A DNA stretch of 64,000 nucleotides from JBLIRR01 sp049472395 (GCA_049472395.1 JBLIRR010000007.1:1-64000), one strand, 5' to 3'; shown: positions 25,341 to 34,771, counted from the first letter of the stretch. Program-made: numbers and translations. Notes: generated by a model from the letters alone, not told the origin.

Positions 25341-26312
25341 TTATCGCGATTTTGATTTGCCATATAATCGAATAGATCCTGGATTATTTTTATACGCATC
25401 ACAAAACCACTGGATTGTTTTTTCCAGTCCTACCCTAAAGGGAGTATAGGTGAAATCTGAACGTATTCTAAAACGTGAATTATCGGTATTCTTACGAAAA
25501 ATTCCAGCTGGTTTTGTAGTATCAAACACGATTCTATTACGGTCAATATATAATATATCGGCGATCATATATGCTATTTCTTTTACTGAATTCTCTTCAG
25601 TGGTGCCAATATTCAGTATGTGTGCATCATTATAATTTTCAAGAGCCCATATATAAATCTTTGCCAAATCTTTTGAATAAGTATACTCACGAAGCGGTGT
25701 ACCATCACCCCAAATCACTATTTCTGAATTACCCTGTCTATTTTCATAAAACCTCCTGATTAAAGATGGAACCATGGGTGCATCTTCATAGTTAAAGTTA
25801 TCATTCTCGCCAAAGATGCCACTTGGCACAAGCCCAATAACATTCATAGAGAACTCTTCTCTATAGGCTCGGATAGCGGGATCGATTAATCTTTTGGCGA
25901 ATGATGAACCATAGTTAGACTCGTGGGGATAGCCATCATGAATATATTCTTCTCTCAAGGGTAAAGGTGCCTTTGCCGGATACATTCCTGTTGTTAAAGT
26001 CATTATGGTCTTCTTTACAGAGCACTGCCGAGCCGCCTCAAGAATATTAAATGTCAGGAGCACATTATCTCTGAGCATCGTAGCTGGATACTTCATACTT
26101 AAACCAATACCGCCACTCACGGCGGCCAAGTGCAAAATTGCATCGGGATTATAGTGACGAATGGCAGTAAGTGTCTCCTTAGAATCCGTTAAATCACAAT
26201 CCTTTGAGGTTAAAAAAATGAAATTGTATTGTGGATAATTCGTGCTGATAGCTCTCACCGCAGTGCCAAGCACTGCCGAGGAGCCTGTAACCAAAATTGT
26301 GTTATAAATCAT
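25341..26312 (-). CDS. GDP-L-fucose-synthase-like SDR lacking key catalytic residues
   Basis: About 323 residues from ATG 26312, which has a ggaaagag ribosome site; an upstream in-frame TTG at 26324 is less likely. ILVTGSSAVLG (6-16) binds NADP, and GMYPAKAPLPLREE (109-122), SNYGSSFAKRLID (132-144) and IFGENDNFN resemble the animal/bacterial GDP-fucose synthase family over the full length. At the positions of E. coli GDP-fucose synthase Cys109, Tyr136 and His179 I read Gly109, Ser136 and Pro179; only Lys140 of YxxxK remains. The Cys/His pair performs C3/C5 epimerisation and the Tyr is the SDR acid. Epimerisation may have passed to the RmlC-like protein, but reduction without Tyr is unexplained. 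Confidence 0.82.
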   Translation of the reverse strand: MIYNTILVTGSSAVLGTAVRAISTNYPQYNFIFLTSKDCDLTDSKETLTAIRHYNPDAILHLAAVSGGIGLSMKYPATMLRDNVLLTFNILEAARQCSVKKTIMTLTTGMYPAKAPLPLREEYIHDGYPHESNYGSSFAKRLIDPAIRAYREEFSMNVIGLVPSGIFGENDNFNYEDAPMVPSLIRRFYENRQGNSEIVIWGDGTPLREYTYSKDLAKIYIWALENYNDAHILNIGTTEENSVKEIAYMIADILYIDRNRIVFDTTKPAGIFRKNTDNSRFRIRSDFTYTPFRVGLEKTIQWFCDAYKNNPGSIRLYGKSKSR

Positions 26313-26365
26313 GGCTCTTTCCAATTCAATTAAAGATCTTCCTCGTCATTTATAAAACAACTATT

Positions 26366-27556
26366 CTATGATTCGCCAATAGATTCAATTACAGATTCTC
26401 TTACAAAAGAAAAATTATAGCCAAATTGTCCATAGACCTGAATAAAATTTAACGAGCTCGCAACATATGTAAAGATATACTGTTTCCATTCTTCCCATCT
26501 GTTATATATTTCTGCCGGGGTAAGAAGATTTTTCCCTATGCTGTTTATTTTTGCATTGTTAAAAACCTGATCCACATAGTCATTAGGCAAATCAAGTTTC
26601 CCGCCGGTTATTGTGGAGAATAACTTGATGAAAACCTGTGTATCCGAGGTAAACTCTTCCATTGGGATATGAGTAAAATGTAATATACTTTCCTTTCTCC
26701 CAATCTCTTTTATCTCCAAAGAAATAACAAATAATGCATTTATAAAGAACCAGTGAGCTGGAATTGAGAAATCAACATAAAAATGCCTATTGACTTTTTT
26801 GACCAATTCTTTTTTATAAGCATTCTCTAAGAAATTTTTCCGTGATTGATTTTTCAAAATTAAATTATATGAGGACTCAAATAGCCACCGTTTACAAAAG
26901 GATTCAATGCGAGATACAGGATGACGAATTATATTAAAAATGGTATAATTATTACGAATTTTTCTTTTGTAGGCATGAGTTAAAAGACCGTCCAGTGTAT
27001 AGCCGTGGACATTACCATACACCTTTGCATTTCCACATCTGGTCATTTCATAAAAATATTCATCTACACTGAAATTGTATTTTTTTTTTGTCCATGCTCG
27101 CAGATCTTGCCCTAAAGGTATCATTTCTTTAAAATCTGTGACAGGGGGTAAATATAATCCATGAGAGCATATTATCTCCGGGTGCATATTCAGACTATGA
27201 GCCAGCCAGTAGGTGGCAGTCCTTCCGCGACTTGTAAATATAAAATAGTGGCGTGATTTCTTTAATGCACTCGTGCACAAAGATATGGCTGGAATGAAAC
27301 GTTTCATTATGGTGTTAGTCCTTGATGTACACACAAGATCCCGGCATATTTCAAGCAGATCAAAATAACTCACCGTATAATCCTTATCATAATATGTGAG
27401 TATAGCCATAATGCTTTCATATAATCCAGGCTGAATACTGCTCTTGTGCTCTGCTAGTTCATTAAAGAAGGAGTTGTATAATTCTAAAGATCTGGGATTC
27501 TCCTCAAGTAAAGCCAAATAATTCCTTGCGGCTTTAAATTTATTTTTACTCATCAT
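26366..27556 (-). CDS. Sulfotransferase family protein
   Basis: A 396-residue protein with about 100 N-terminal residues of unknown, helical character ahead of a sulfotransferase fold. HYFIFTSRGRTATYWLAHSL (103-122) is the 5'-phosphosulfate loop, in a variant using Arg-Thr-Ala-Thr. IIRHPVSRIESFCKRW (209-224) is the 3'-phosphate block with the usual Arg and Ser. The middle segment GYTLDGLLTHAY is not diagnostic. It is the only sulfotransferase inside the long minus-strand run, 6 bp from the SDR gene, and so probably acts on the polymer exported by Wzm/Wzt. Confidence 0.72.
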   Translation of the reverse strand: MMSKNKFKAARNYLALLEENPRSLELYNSFFNELAEHKSSIQPGLYESIMAILTYYDKDYTVSYFDLLEICRDLVCTSRTNTIMKRFIPAISLCTSALKKSRHYFIFTSRGRTATYWLAHSLNMHPEIICSHGLYLPPVTDFKEMIPLGQDLRAWTKKKYNFSVDEYFYEMTRCGNAKVYGNVHGYTLDGLLTHAYKRKIRNNYTIFNIIRHPVSRIESFCKRWLFESSYNLILKNQSRKNFLENAYKKELVKKVNRHFYVDFSIPAHWFFINALFVISLEIKEIGRKESILHFTHIPMEEFTSDTQVFIKLFSTITGGKLDLPNDYVDQVFNNAKINSIGKNLLTPAEIYNRWEEWKQYIFTYVASSLNFIQVYGQFGYNFSFVRESVIESIGES

Positions 27557-27562
27557 GGTGTT

Positions 27563-28495
27563 CTAAACATTCGCGTACTGATTTATTTTTATTATCTGAT
27601 ACCCTTTTATCAGTTCAGCTATTCCCTCTTGAAGTGTATAGAGTGGTTTAAAGCCTGTTGCCTCTATTTTTTCGTTACTTACCATATAATTTCGCTTATC
27701 TGGATCTTCTCCTACTTTGGCTTCTATAAAATAAAAACTGGGAATTTGTTTTTTGATCTCTTCACATAACTGCCATTTGCTCAAATTGGCATCACTCAGT
27801 CCTACATTATATGGCTGATCTTTCATTGTTTCGAAGTTATTCAGACAATGCAGAAATGCCCTTGCCACATCACGAACATAAATATAGTTACGTTTAAAAT
27901 GAGCCTGGTAAAGCACATGATATCCATTATAAAAAGCCCGATATGTGAAATCATTTACTAAAAGATCCAGACGCATTCTTGGGCTTATCCCAAAAACAGT
28001 TGCCAGTCTTAACGTGACAACATTCCCATCGGACAACAAATCTCTTTCTATGGCAACTTTCAACTTTCCATATAAGGAAATTGGATTGAGTGGTGTTTCT
28101 TCCGTACAATAAATATTTTCTTGACCAATGCCATATCCACTATTAGTTGTGGGAAAAATAATTATCTGTTCTTTATTGCGCAATTCAAGAATCAATTGTA
28201 TGGCATCATAATTAATTGATTGTGCTTCAAGGGGCACTCTATCGCATAACGGGGCGCCTACAAGACATGCCAAGGGAATAATCGCATTCACTTCTTTTAG
28301 ACATTTTTTGAGCAAAGATCTATCCCTTACATCACCCCGGATAACCGTGAGTTCTTTTCTATAGCAACAATCGAGAAGCGATGTTTGATTATACATGAAA
28401 TTATCAATAACTGTAACAAAATGTCCCTTATTCAACAATTCAGGAACCATAATAGATCCCAAATATCCCGCACCTCCTGTTACTAATATCTTCAT
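27563..28495 (-). CDS. Extended SDR sugar-nucleotide epimerase/dehydratase
   Basis: A 310-residue extended SDR. TGGAGYLGSIM (6-16) binds NAD, TNSGYGIGQ (117-125) carries the catalytic Ser/Thr, and LYGKLKVAIE (141-150) holds Tyr142 and Lys146 of YxxxK. RNYIYVRDVARAFLHCL matches the late conserved helix. The absence of a T-D/E pair after the active-site strand argues against a 4,6-dehydratase, so a C4 or C2 epimerase or reductase is favoured. Members of this group occur beside split transketolases in polysaccharide loci. It is 12 bp after the transketolase C-terminal subunit. The substrate is not identifiable. Confidence 0.8.
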   Translation of the reverse strand: MKILVTGGAGYLGSIMVPELLNKGHFVTVIDNFMYNQTSLLDCCYRKELTVIRGDVRDRSLLKKCLKEVNAIIPLACLVGAPLCDRVPLEAQSINYDAIQLILELRNKEQIIIFPTTNSGYGIGQENIYCTEETPLNPISLYGKLKVAIERDLLSDGNVVTLRLATVFGISPRMRLDLLVNDFTYRAFYNGYHVLYQAHFKRNYIYVRDVARAFLHCLNNFETMKDQPYNVGLSDANLSKWQLCEEIKKQIPSFYFIEAKVGEDPDKRNYMVSNEKIEATGFKPLYTLQEGIAELIKGYQIIKINQYANV

Positions 28496-28507
28496 AATAG
28501 TATCCCC

Positions 28508-29464
28508 TTATATATATGCCCGTTCTTCATTCCATGCTAATAGTTCTTGAATAATACTTTCTTTATCAAGTCCGCATTCTCTCAGAAGATTTTCCCTTAT
28601 TCCATAAGCATATAATCCCTCATCTTTTATGGCAAAGCGTTGTAAAGGGATGCATATATGAGCATCGGCCAGTATTTCAGCCATAATGCTTCCAAGGCCG
28701 CCATGGATTGTATGTTCCTCAATTGTGATGATTCTTTTTGTAGGTCTTACACATTCAATAAGCTCGTGTGCATTGACCGGCTTTAATCTAAATATATCAA
28801 TTACTTGAGTCTTAATTGAATATTTTTCTAACTCTGATGCAATCTCGACTGCGTTATGCACCATAGAGCCAGTGGCAATAATACTGAGGTCTTTTCCCTT
28901 GTGAAGAACGCTAAATCCAGCGCTTAAATCTTTATTCTTTTCATATAAAAGGGGATATTTCCCTTTATCAAATCGAAAATAAAGAGGCATGGAGGATTGT
29001 AAAGAAATATCAACTAATCTTGCTGCACTATTGGAATCTGCAGGACTATATATGTGCATGTGTGCCAGAGCCCTCATAATAGAAATATCTTCTGTGGCAT
29101 GATGCGTGGGACCATCGACACTATAGGCATAACCTGTACCAACACCTATAATCGTCACAGGAAGACACATTGAACATATATCAATTTTTATTTGTTCATA
29201 GCAACGCAGTGTAATAAAAGAAGCAATACTATATACATATACTCTTTTACCACTTAAAGCCAAGCCAGCTGCAACAGAGATTAGATTTTGTTCTGATATT
29301 CCTGCATTTATAAATTGATCTTTTAAATCCTCTCTGAATCTATCCAAACTAGGAGCCCCATATTCATTCGATATAAAAATTATATTCCTATCAGATTGGG
29401 CAAGGGAAAAAAGCTCGTCAATAAAAGCGTCTCTGAACTCAATGTTAGATAGATTCGTATTCAT
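28508..29464 (-). CDS. Transketolase, C-terminal (pyrimidine-binding) subunit
   Basis: The frame is open further upstream to 29683, but family homology begins at the ATG at 29464, giving about 318 residues and a 20-bp overlap with the N-terminal subunit gene. The upstream part is only the other frame of that gene. FINAGISEQNLISVAAG (51-67) contains the catalytic Glu58, GPTHHATED (118-126) lines the active site, and EEHTIHGGLGSIMAEIL closes the C-terminal domain. It forms a heteromeric TPP enzyme with the protein encoded just upstream. Its place beside heptose genes suggests supply of sedoheptulose-7-phosphate or a related ketose. Confidence 0.9.
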   Translation of the reverse strand: MNTNLSNIEFRDAFIDELFSLAQSDRNIIFISNEYGAPSLDRFREDLKDQFINAGISEQNLISVAAGLALSGKRVYVYSIASFITLRCYEQIKIDICSMCLPVTIIGVGTGYAYSVDGPTHHATEDISIMRALAHMHIYSPADSNSAARLVDISLQSSMPLYFRFDKGKYPLLYEKNKDLSAGFSVLHKGKDLSIIATGSMVHNAVEIASELEKYSIKTQVIDIFRLKPVNAHELIECVRPTKRIITIEEHTIHGGLGSIMAEILADAHICIPLQRFAIKDEGLYAYGIRENLLRECGLDKESIIQELLAWNEERAYI

Positions 29465-30281
29465 CCCATTGCAATTCCTCTTTTGCATGTGTAATTTCTT
29501 TCTCGCTTGTAAGAGAACGAGCATGCCACATAGGATCATTTTCCATGAAAGATATGCCTTTCCCCTTGACAGTTTGAGCGATAATAATGAATGGTTTCGT
29601 GGTATCTCGGGAACGTGCATATCGAAAAACCTTGATAAGTTCGTCAAAACTATGACCATTGCACACCGCAACTTCCCAGCCAAATGCTTCCCATTTATCA
29701 GAAAAGGGCTCGAGGGATGTAAAATCTTCTGTAAAATCTATAGATCCGATATTATTTCTATCAACAATAGCAATGAGATTGTTCAATTTATTTTTACTTG
29801 CGAATAATCCGGCTTCCCACACTGAACCTTCGGTGCATTCAGCATCTCCCATAAGTACAAATTGGAAATGATTTTTTTTATCCATTTTAGCAGCCAGCGA
29901 GATCCCCGCTGCCAATCCCAGGCCATGCCCTAAAGAACCAGTAGTCACTTCGACACCTGGTATTTTTTTATCCGGGTGGCCCCCTAACACACAATTTCCT
30001 TGTCGGTAACGACTTGTAATCCATTCTGCAGGAAAAAAGCCCCTATCAGCTAATACCGCATAAAGGGCAGTCTCCCCATGGCCCTTACTTAATAAAAAGC
30101 GGTCCCTCTCACCCCATTCTGCATTACCGGCATCGACATTAAGAATGCCCCCATAATAAAGGGCTACGAGAATATCGACACAGGATAGTGAAGAAACAAT
30201 ATGTCCCCCCGTACATATACACATCTTTAGTATTTTATAGCGCATTTGATGTGCCTTACGGTCTAATTTTATCATATCCAT
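29445..30281 (-). CDS. Transketolase, N-terminal (TPP-binding) subunit
   Basis: A 278-residue TPP-binding subunit. DRFLLSKGHGETALYAVLA (60-78), the TTGSLGHGLG loop (113-122) and the TPP motif GDAECTEGSVWEA (145-157) followed by LIAIVDRNN (169-177) are complete. Split transketolases of this form are frequent in surface-polysaccharide and natural-product clusters, where they make or rearrange ketose phosphates such as sedoheptulose-7-phosphate. The gene overlaps its partner and lies 41 bp after the Wzt gene, all on the minus strand. Confidence 0.92.
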   Translation of the reverse strand: MDMIKLDRKAHQMRYKILKMCICTGGHIVSSLSCVDILVALYYGGILNVDAGNAEWGERDRFLLSKGHGETALYAVLADRGFFPAEWITSRYRQGNCVLGGHPDKKIPGVEVTTGSLGHGLGLAAGISLAAKMDKKNHFQFVLMGDAECTEGSVWEAGLFASKNKLNNLIAIVDRNNIGSIDFTEDFTSLEPFSDKWEAFGWEVAVCNGHSFDELIKVFRYARSRDTTKPFIIIAQTVKGKGISFMENDPMWHARSLTSEKEITHAKEELQWDEYESI

Positions 30282-30322
30282 AACCCTCTTATTTCCCCAC
30301 TTTTTCCCGACAGCCCAATTCT

Positions 30323-31648
30323 CTATTGTTCGTCAAGAAAACAAATATTTTTTGTACTCCATTTCAGTTTTGGTCTGATCACTCCAGCCATAATACCACT
30401 GTATTCTTTACAACACCCTTCATTATCATTTACCATGAAAGAAATTACCCCTTGTGCAATAACTTGAGGGCGTTTAATATCTGTTTGAATGTAAATATTA
30501 AGTGTGTAAAAACCTACATTTAAAAGATTACCCGGCAGAATGCAGGTCGTCTGAAATATACCGGCAGGATGTGGCTGATTAGACCATTCATCATGTCCCA
30601 GATTAATAGAACGCATATTAGCTGATGCTAAAACGCACACATTCCATTTATCAAGTATATGGATAAATGTGGTTATTCGAGAACCAGGTTTGAAATTCCA
30701 GAATTCTATTTCAATATAAATATCTTTCTGAATATCCACATCCGATCTTACTGCCCCATCTGAAATGATACGTACACTTCGCAACCTTATTTTATCATTC
30801 CCGGGAGCTATAGATGCATCTTTCCACAATTGTTCACCATAATTTCCCTTTTTCTGTTCAGTATATCCTTCAATAACATCTTTCACTGGCCCTCTCTTTT
30901 TCAATTTTCCTTCTTCCAACCACATTGCCTGTGAGCATAAATTTGATATTGATGCAAGATTGTGACTGACAAATAGCACAGTCCTTCCTTCACCGGAAAT
31001 ATCCTTCATTTTCCCCAAACATTTTTTTTGAAATTGAAAATCACCCACAGCCAAAACCTCATCAACAAGGAGTAGTTCAGGTTCCAGGTGAGCCGCAACA
31101 GCAAAGGCTAATCTCACATTCATCCCACTCGAATATCTCTTTATGGGAGTATCAATAAACTTCTCTACGCCGGAAAAGGCAACGATCTCATCAAATTTTT
31201 TTTTAATCTCAACTCTGGTCATTCCGAGGATAGCTCCATTTAGATAAATATTCTCTCTGCCAGTTAATTCGGGGTGAAAACCGGTCCCTACCTCCAATAA
31301 GCTTGATACCCTCCCCCGTATACGAATCATACCTTCAGTTGGATCAGTTATCTGACTTAATATTTTAAGAAGCGTCGATTTACCTGCGCCGTTTCGACCA
31401 ATGATACCTAAAACTTCTCCTTGATTGACGTTAAAAGAAACATCCTTAAGTGCCCAGAATTCATTGTTTGATAATGAAGATGTTTTGGATATACTTTTTG
31501 CCTTGTATGGATTATTATTACCCTGGAAAGGGTGTAAAAAAAATTTAATGCTACCCATGAGTTGTTCACGCAGGGTATCATGTCTTAGGGTAGCGCCTAA
31601 CACATACTTCTTACCAATGTTCATGACCCGAATTATAGGTGTTGGCAT
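30323..31648 (-). CDS. wzt: Polysaccharide ABC exporter ATPase with C-terminal domain (Wzt)
   Basis: A 441-residue ATP-binding subunit: Walker A GRNGAGKST (84-92), signature YSSGM (172-176), Walker B LLLVDEVLAVGD (192-203) and the H-loop in LFVSHN. About 170 residues beyond the ABC domain (from about 270) form a beta-rich Wzt_C-type carbohydrate-binding domain with LRSVRIISDGA and FWNFKPGSRITTFIHI. In E. coli O8/O9a this domain recognises the terminal modification of the finished chain before export. That suggests that this polymer is also capped, for example by methyl or sulfate, which is inference. It partners with the permease 43 bp upstream. Confidence 0.92.
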   Translation of the reverse strand: MPTPIIRVMNIGKKYVLGATLRHDTLREQLMGSIKFFLHPFQGNNNPYKAKSISKTSSLSNNEFWALKDVSFNVNQGEVLGIIGRNGAGKSTLLKILSQITDPTEGMIRIRGRVSSLLEVGTGFHPELTGRENIYLNGAILGMTRVEIKKKFDEIVAFSGVEKFIDTPIKRYSSGMNVRLAFAVAAHLEPELLLVDEVLAVGDFQFQKKCLGKMKDISGEGRTVLFVSHNLASISNLCSQAMWLEEGKLKKRGPVKDVIEGYTEQKKGNYGEQLWKDASIAPGNDKIRLRSVRIISDGAVRSDVDIQKDIYIEIEFWNFKPGSRITTFIHILDKWNVCVLASANMRSINLGHDEWSNQPHPAGIFQTTCILPGNLLNVGFYTLNIYIQTDIKRPQVIAQGVISFMVNDNEGCCKEYSGIMAGVIRPKLKWSTKNICFLDEQ

Positions 31649-31691
31649 CTCTCAGCTCTCATAAACTCTCAGTATAAATATAATAGACTTG

Positions 31692-32543
31692 TTATATAAT
31701 ATCCGAAAAGGTCTTTTCCGTGGTCTTGAAAAAAATAACTCCGGAACAGAGCAGTATAAAGACGACTACAACACTTGCCCAAAATCCGGGCCAATAAGGG
31801 ATATACTGCTCACCAAGTATACACCAACGGAAACCATCAATAACACCAACCATAGGATTGAGGCTATACACAAATCTCCATTTCCCAGGAACAACGCTGG
31901 ATATGAATCCCACCGGGCTAATATAAAGACCCATGCGTATTAAAAAGGGCACAACATATTTCACATCCCTGTACTTGACATTCAAAGCACTGAGCCACAG
32001 ACCGATGCCAAAAGACGCAATAAATGCGATGAAGAAAAAGGCTGGCAAGAGCAATAGCAAAACACTAAAAGATAAATGATACCATACCATGAGCCCAAGT
32101 AGAATAATAAAAGCTATAAGAAAATCAATGACACCGCTTATTGTGGCACTTGCAGGAATAATAAGCCTGGGAAAATACACCTTAGTGATTAGGTTGCTCG
32201 AGTTTATAAGGGAATTGCTGCTTTGGCTCATGGAGTTTGCAAAAAACTGCCAGGGTAAAAGCGCTACAAAGGTCATCACGGTATATGGTGCCCCACCACT
32301 GGGAAGTTTGGCAATATGTCCGAAAATCGCTGTAAATATGATCATGGTAAGCACAGGCTGGAGCACCGCCCAAACAATGCCTATAAGCGTTTGTTTGTAA
32401 CGAATGATAACATTACGCCAGACAAGAAATCCAAAGAGTTCACGGTAACTCCATAGCTCTTTAAGATTCACTCCTGCTATTCCATGCCGTGGTTGGATAA
32501 CACGCTCTGATAAAGCGTGTGCGGGTATCATAGTATCAGACAT
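31692..32543 (-). CDS. wzm: Polysaccharide ABC exporter permease (Wzm)
   Basis: A 283-residue inner-membrane protein of the ABC-2 group with six predicted helices. The N-terminal cytoplasmic segment LWSYRELFGFLVWRNVIIRY precedes TM1, the motif IGIVWAVLQPVLTMIIF is typical of KpsM/Wzm proteins, and the periplasmic stretch WRFVYSLNPMVGVIDGFRW precedes the last helix. With Wzt it would move undecaprenyl-linked polysaccharide across the inner membrane. It is 9 bp after a glycosyltransferase gene and lies near the start of the long minus-strand run, as is common for exporter genes. Confidence 0.93.
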   Translation of the reverse strand: MSDTMIPAHALSERVIQPRHGIAGVNLKELWSYRELFGFLVWRNVIIRYKQTLIGIVWAVLQPVLTMIIFTAIFGHIAKLPSGGAPYTVMTFVALLPWQFFANSMSQSSNSLINSSNLITKVYFPRLIIPASATISGVIDFLIAFIILLGLMVWYHLSFSVLLLLLPAFFFIAFIASFGIGLWLSALNVKYRDVKYVVPFLIRMGLYISPVGFISSVVPGKWRFVYSLNPMVGVIDGFRWCILGEQYIPYWPGFWASVVVVFILLCSGVIFFKTTEKTFSDII

Positions 32544-32552
32544 CTTATATTC

Positions 32553-33524
32553 TCATACATGTTCAAATAATGGGGACAATCCTTTTATTTTGCATTTTAC
32601 GCATGATATCTTGTGACGCAATTTTCTCAGATTCCAAATAATCTTATAATAAAGAAATCTTTTTTTACATGCCATATATTCATCTAAATAAATAAAAGGA
32701 AATAAGCTCTCATCAATATTTCTGAAATTTTTTTCAAGAGTAATCCACTCTGTTTTTTTTCGAGAGGGATTTCTATGGGGATCAATACCATACGTTTCAT
32801 AAAAATCTTTTTTAAAAAACTCAATTCCTCCGGTCTTTTCGCGACAATATTTCCATCGTCCTGAAATTCTATCTATTGTAATGATAGTACCATCATACAC
32901 TGCTTTGATAATCCCATTTTTATAACCAGAATAAATCCTCCAAAAAATATCAGAGTCTTCACCACAACCCCAGAGTTTAATCCTGTCACCAAAAAAATCA
33001 ATATCTTTTAATGCATTATAGGTGAGTGCAAAGGTAGTTCCTTGCACTTTATTATCATAGAAACTCCTCAATGTTCCCTGTGCACTGCTTAAGCGTCCTA
33101 AGATAAAATTATAGCCGTTTTTGAAATGAAAAATAAATTTTTTCAATGAATGAGTATATACAAAAGGATTATCATCATCCAAGAAAATAATCAAATCATA
33201 ATTATTGCCTTCTTGCCTTAAGTAATAATTAAATAATTCTCCTTTATTATAGTGATTAGATTTCCCAACTAATACCAAGCTGTCAATGTCTAAGGAATGA
33301 ATATTCCTCACGTGTTTTAAATAATTACCCGATATTATTTTTATTTGACTTTCTGCAAGATTTTCTAAATATTCAGAACCATCGTCCGAGAGGGTAATGT
33401 GAATCTTAAAATCTTGATTGCACTGCTGTCTTCTGATTGATGTAATTGTCCCTTGCAATACCCCCATGTACTCTTGATATTTTTCTTTTGGAATGAATGA
33501 TTGAATCAGGAACAGTATATTCAT
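32553..33524 (-). CDS. GT-A type glycosyltransferase
   Basis: A 323-residue protein with GT2-like organisation: MNILFLIQSFIP start, ITLSDDGSEYL (43-53), LVGKSNHYNKGELFNYYL (85-102), the metal site IFLDDDNPF (113-121) and LWGCGEDSDIFWRIY further on, with the ED catalytic pair. The order fits an inverting GT-A enzyme, diverged from the other GT2 proteins here. It appears to be the first gene of the minus-strand run that includes Wzm/Wzt; the 315 bp upstream should hold the promoter. The donor is unknown. Confidence 0.75.
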   Translation of the reverse strand: MNILFLIQSFIPKEKYQEYMGVLQGTITSIRRQQCNQDFKIHITLSDDGSEYLENLAESQIKIISGNYLKHVRNIHSLDIDSLVLVGKSNHYNKGELFNYYLRQEGNNYDLIIFLDDDNPFVYTHSLKKFIFHFKNGYNFILGRLSSAQGTLRSFYDNKVQGTTFALTYNALKDIDFFGDRIKLWGCGEDSDIFWRIYSGYKNGIIKAVYDGTIITIDRISGRWKYCREKTGGIEFFKKDFYETYGIDPHRNPSRKKTEWITLEKNFRNIDESLFPFIYLDEYMACKKRFLYYKIIWNLRKLRHKISCVKCKIKGLSPLFEHV

Positions 33525-33839
33525 ACTTCAGAATCATTGTAAACAATATATTTATTTCTAGCTCCGCCCTTTCAGTTACATTTTAATAAAAATGAGACTT
33601 ATAACAAAAATAAATATTATTATATTTATCAGATATTATAATATTAATTGCTTTTATATATATCGCGCATAAGCATATGAAGTTTGGGTAATTCTTTCAT
33701 TTTATTATCGGAAAAAAATAAAAATTAATTTTATCCGAATCAATCTCTTATCAATAAAAGAACGGAATCGTGAGTATGAGATTCCACCCGAATTTCACAA
33801 GGGGGAATCAATATCGAAAGTATATCACATACAATTATT
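33525..33839. other. Gap upstream of the long minus-strand run
   Basis: About 315 bp of very AT-rich DNA with no open frame that looks real. It should contain the promoter for the minus-strand genes ending at 33524, but no -35/-10 pair stood out clearly enough to name. No hairpin with a T run was seen. Confidence 0.5.
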
Positions 33840-34475
33840 TTAATCTGTTGCTTTTTTATTTTTCATCCAGAGCCGTTCATATCGGGGCTGTAACGGTATT
33901 CTTTCCCACTGTGTATCAGCATTTTTTGACACACACATTAATGCTATATAATGCATTGTCCATTCCGCCAAAACAAACTGTATCCAGCATACCGGGCACA
34001 TATTGAATGGAACTATAATCTTCAAGTCTAAACATTGCATATCCATTTACACTCATATTTAACACTTGTCTTAACCATTCCATGCTCTCTTATGATAATC
34101 TCATAATTATTGCAGGCGTAATAATCAGCAAGTAATGTGGGAGAGAATTGGTAAAATCCATGATCAACATAATTATTACTCGGGACCATCTGAATGATGT
34201 AGCCTTCTTCTTTTAATGCCATATTAAGATGTTTAAATACTTTCCTCGTTTCAAAAATATGTTTAAGCGTGCCCGTGTCCAAAACGAGGTCATATCGAAT
34301 TTCCAAAGCCTTTGTAATATCATCCTTATTGAGGTCAAAAAATATATTTGCACCTGTAGAATTGATCTTCCGTTAACCACACATCCTGCCTTCCTAAAGA
34401 CAATAAGCTTCAAGAAATGTTATTCGCTGTGCATGCTTCTATAAAATATTTTACATGACCTTCCATAAATCCCAT
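33840..34475 (-). pseudogene. Broken SAM-dependent methyltransferase
   Basis: A good ribosome site (aaggag) precedes ATG 34475, which opens MGFMEGHVKYFIEA and runs into TGA at 34412-34410. The same frame then reads SLLSLGRQDVWLTEDQF to a further stop. Homology resumes in another frame with DLNKDDITKALEIRYDLVLD and GTLKHIFETRKVFKHLNMAL, then VPSNNYVDHGFYQFSPTLL (34028 to about 34340). A last piece with GGMDNALYSINVCVKK and IPLQPRYERLW continues in other frames to about 33840. YDLVLDTGTLKHIF and NNYVDHGFYQFSP resemble a group of glycan-cluster methyltransferases. A stop, a likely deletion of about 40 codons and at least two frameshifts make it non-functional. Confidence 0.7.
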
Positions 34476-34742
34476 ATGAGTTTCTCCTTACACTCTTATG
34501 TGCTCAGCCCTTATAAAATACATTACAGGATACGATAATCCCTTGACAATACCTCTCTCTCCCTCCAGCTACGCCTTCCGACATCCTCCTTGATAAATCA
34601 TAGAGGAATTGCTTTTTAAAGCAGTGAAATATTGTACTACAGAAAATTTAAGAACTTTACTTGATTATAAAAAATGTCTAGAATTCTCATTTAAAAGATC
34701 GAAATCCTTCATATGGTTGCCCTGAATACTCTGAAGGTCCCA

Positions 34743-34771
34743 TTGACTTTACAGGGTTAAATAATTATAGT
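34743..34771 (+). promoter_or_regulatory. Sigma-70-like promoter for the nonulosonate operon
   Basis: ttgact (34743-34748) and tatagt (34766-34771) are separated by exactly 17 bp, a near-consensus pair, about 100 bp upstream of the NeuA-phosphatase start at 34870. It is the best-looking promoter in the 34476-34869 gap, which otherwise holds no gene. A ggag ribosome site lies 11 bp before the ATG. Confidence 0.5.

Noticed and set aside
28508..29683. A longer 391-residue version of the transketolase C-terminal subunit
   Set aside because: The extra 73 residues are just the overlapping frame of the N-terminal subunit gene; family homology and the usual short overlap favour the ATG at 29464.
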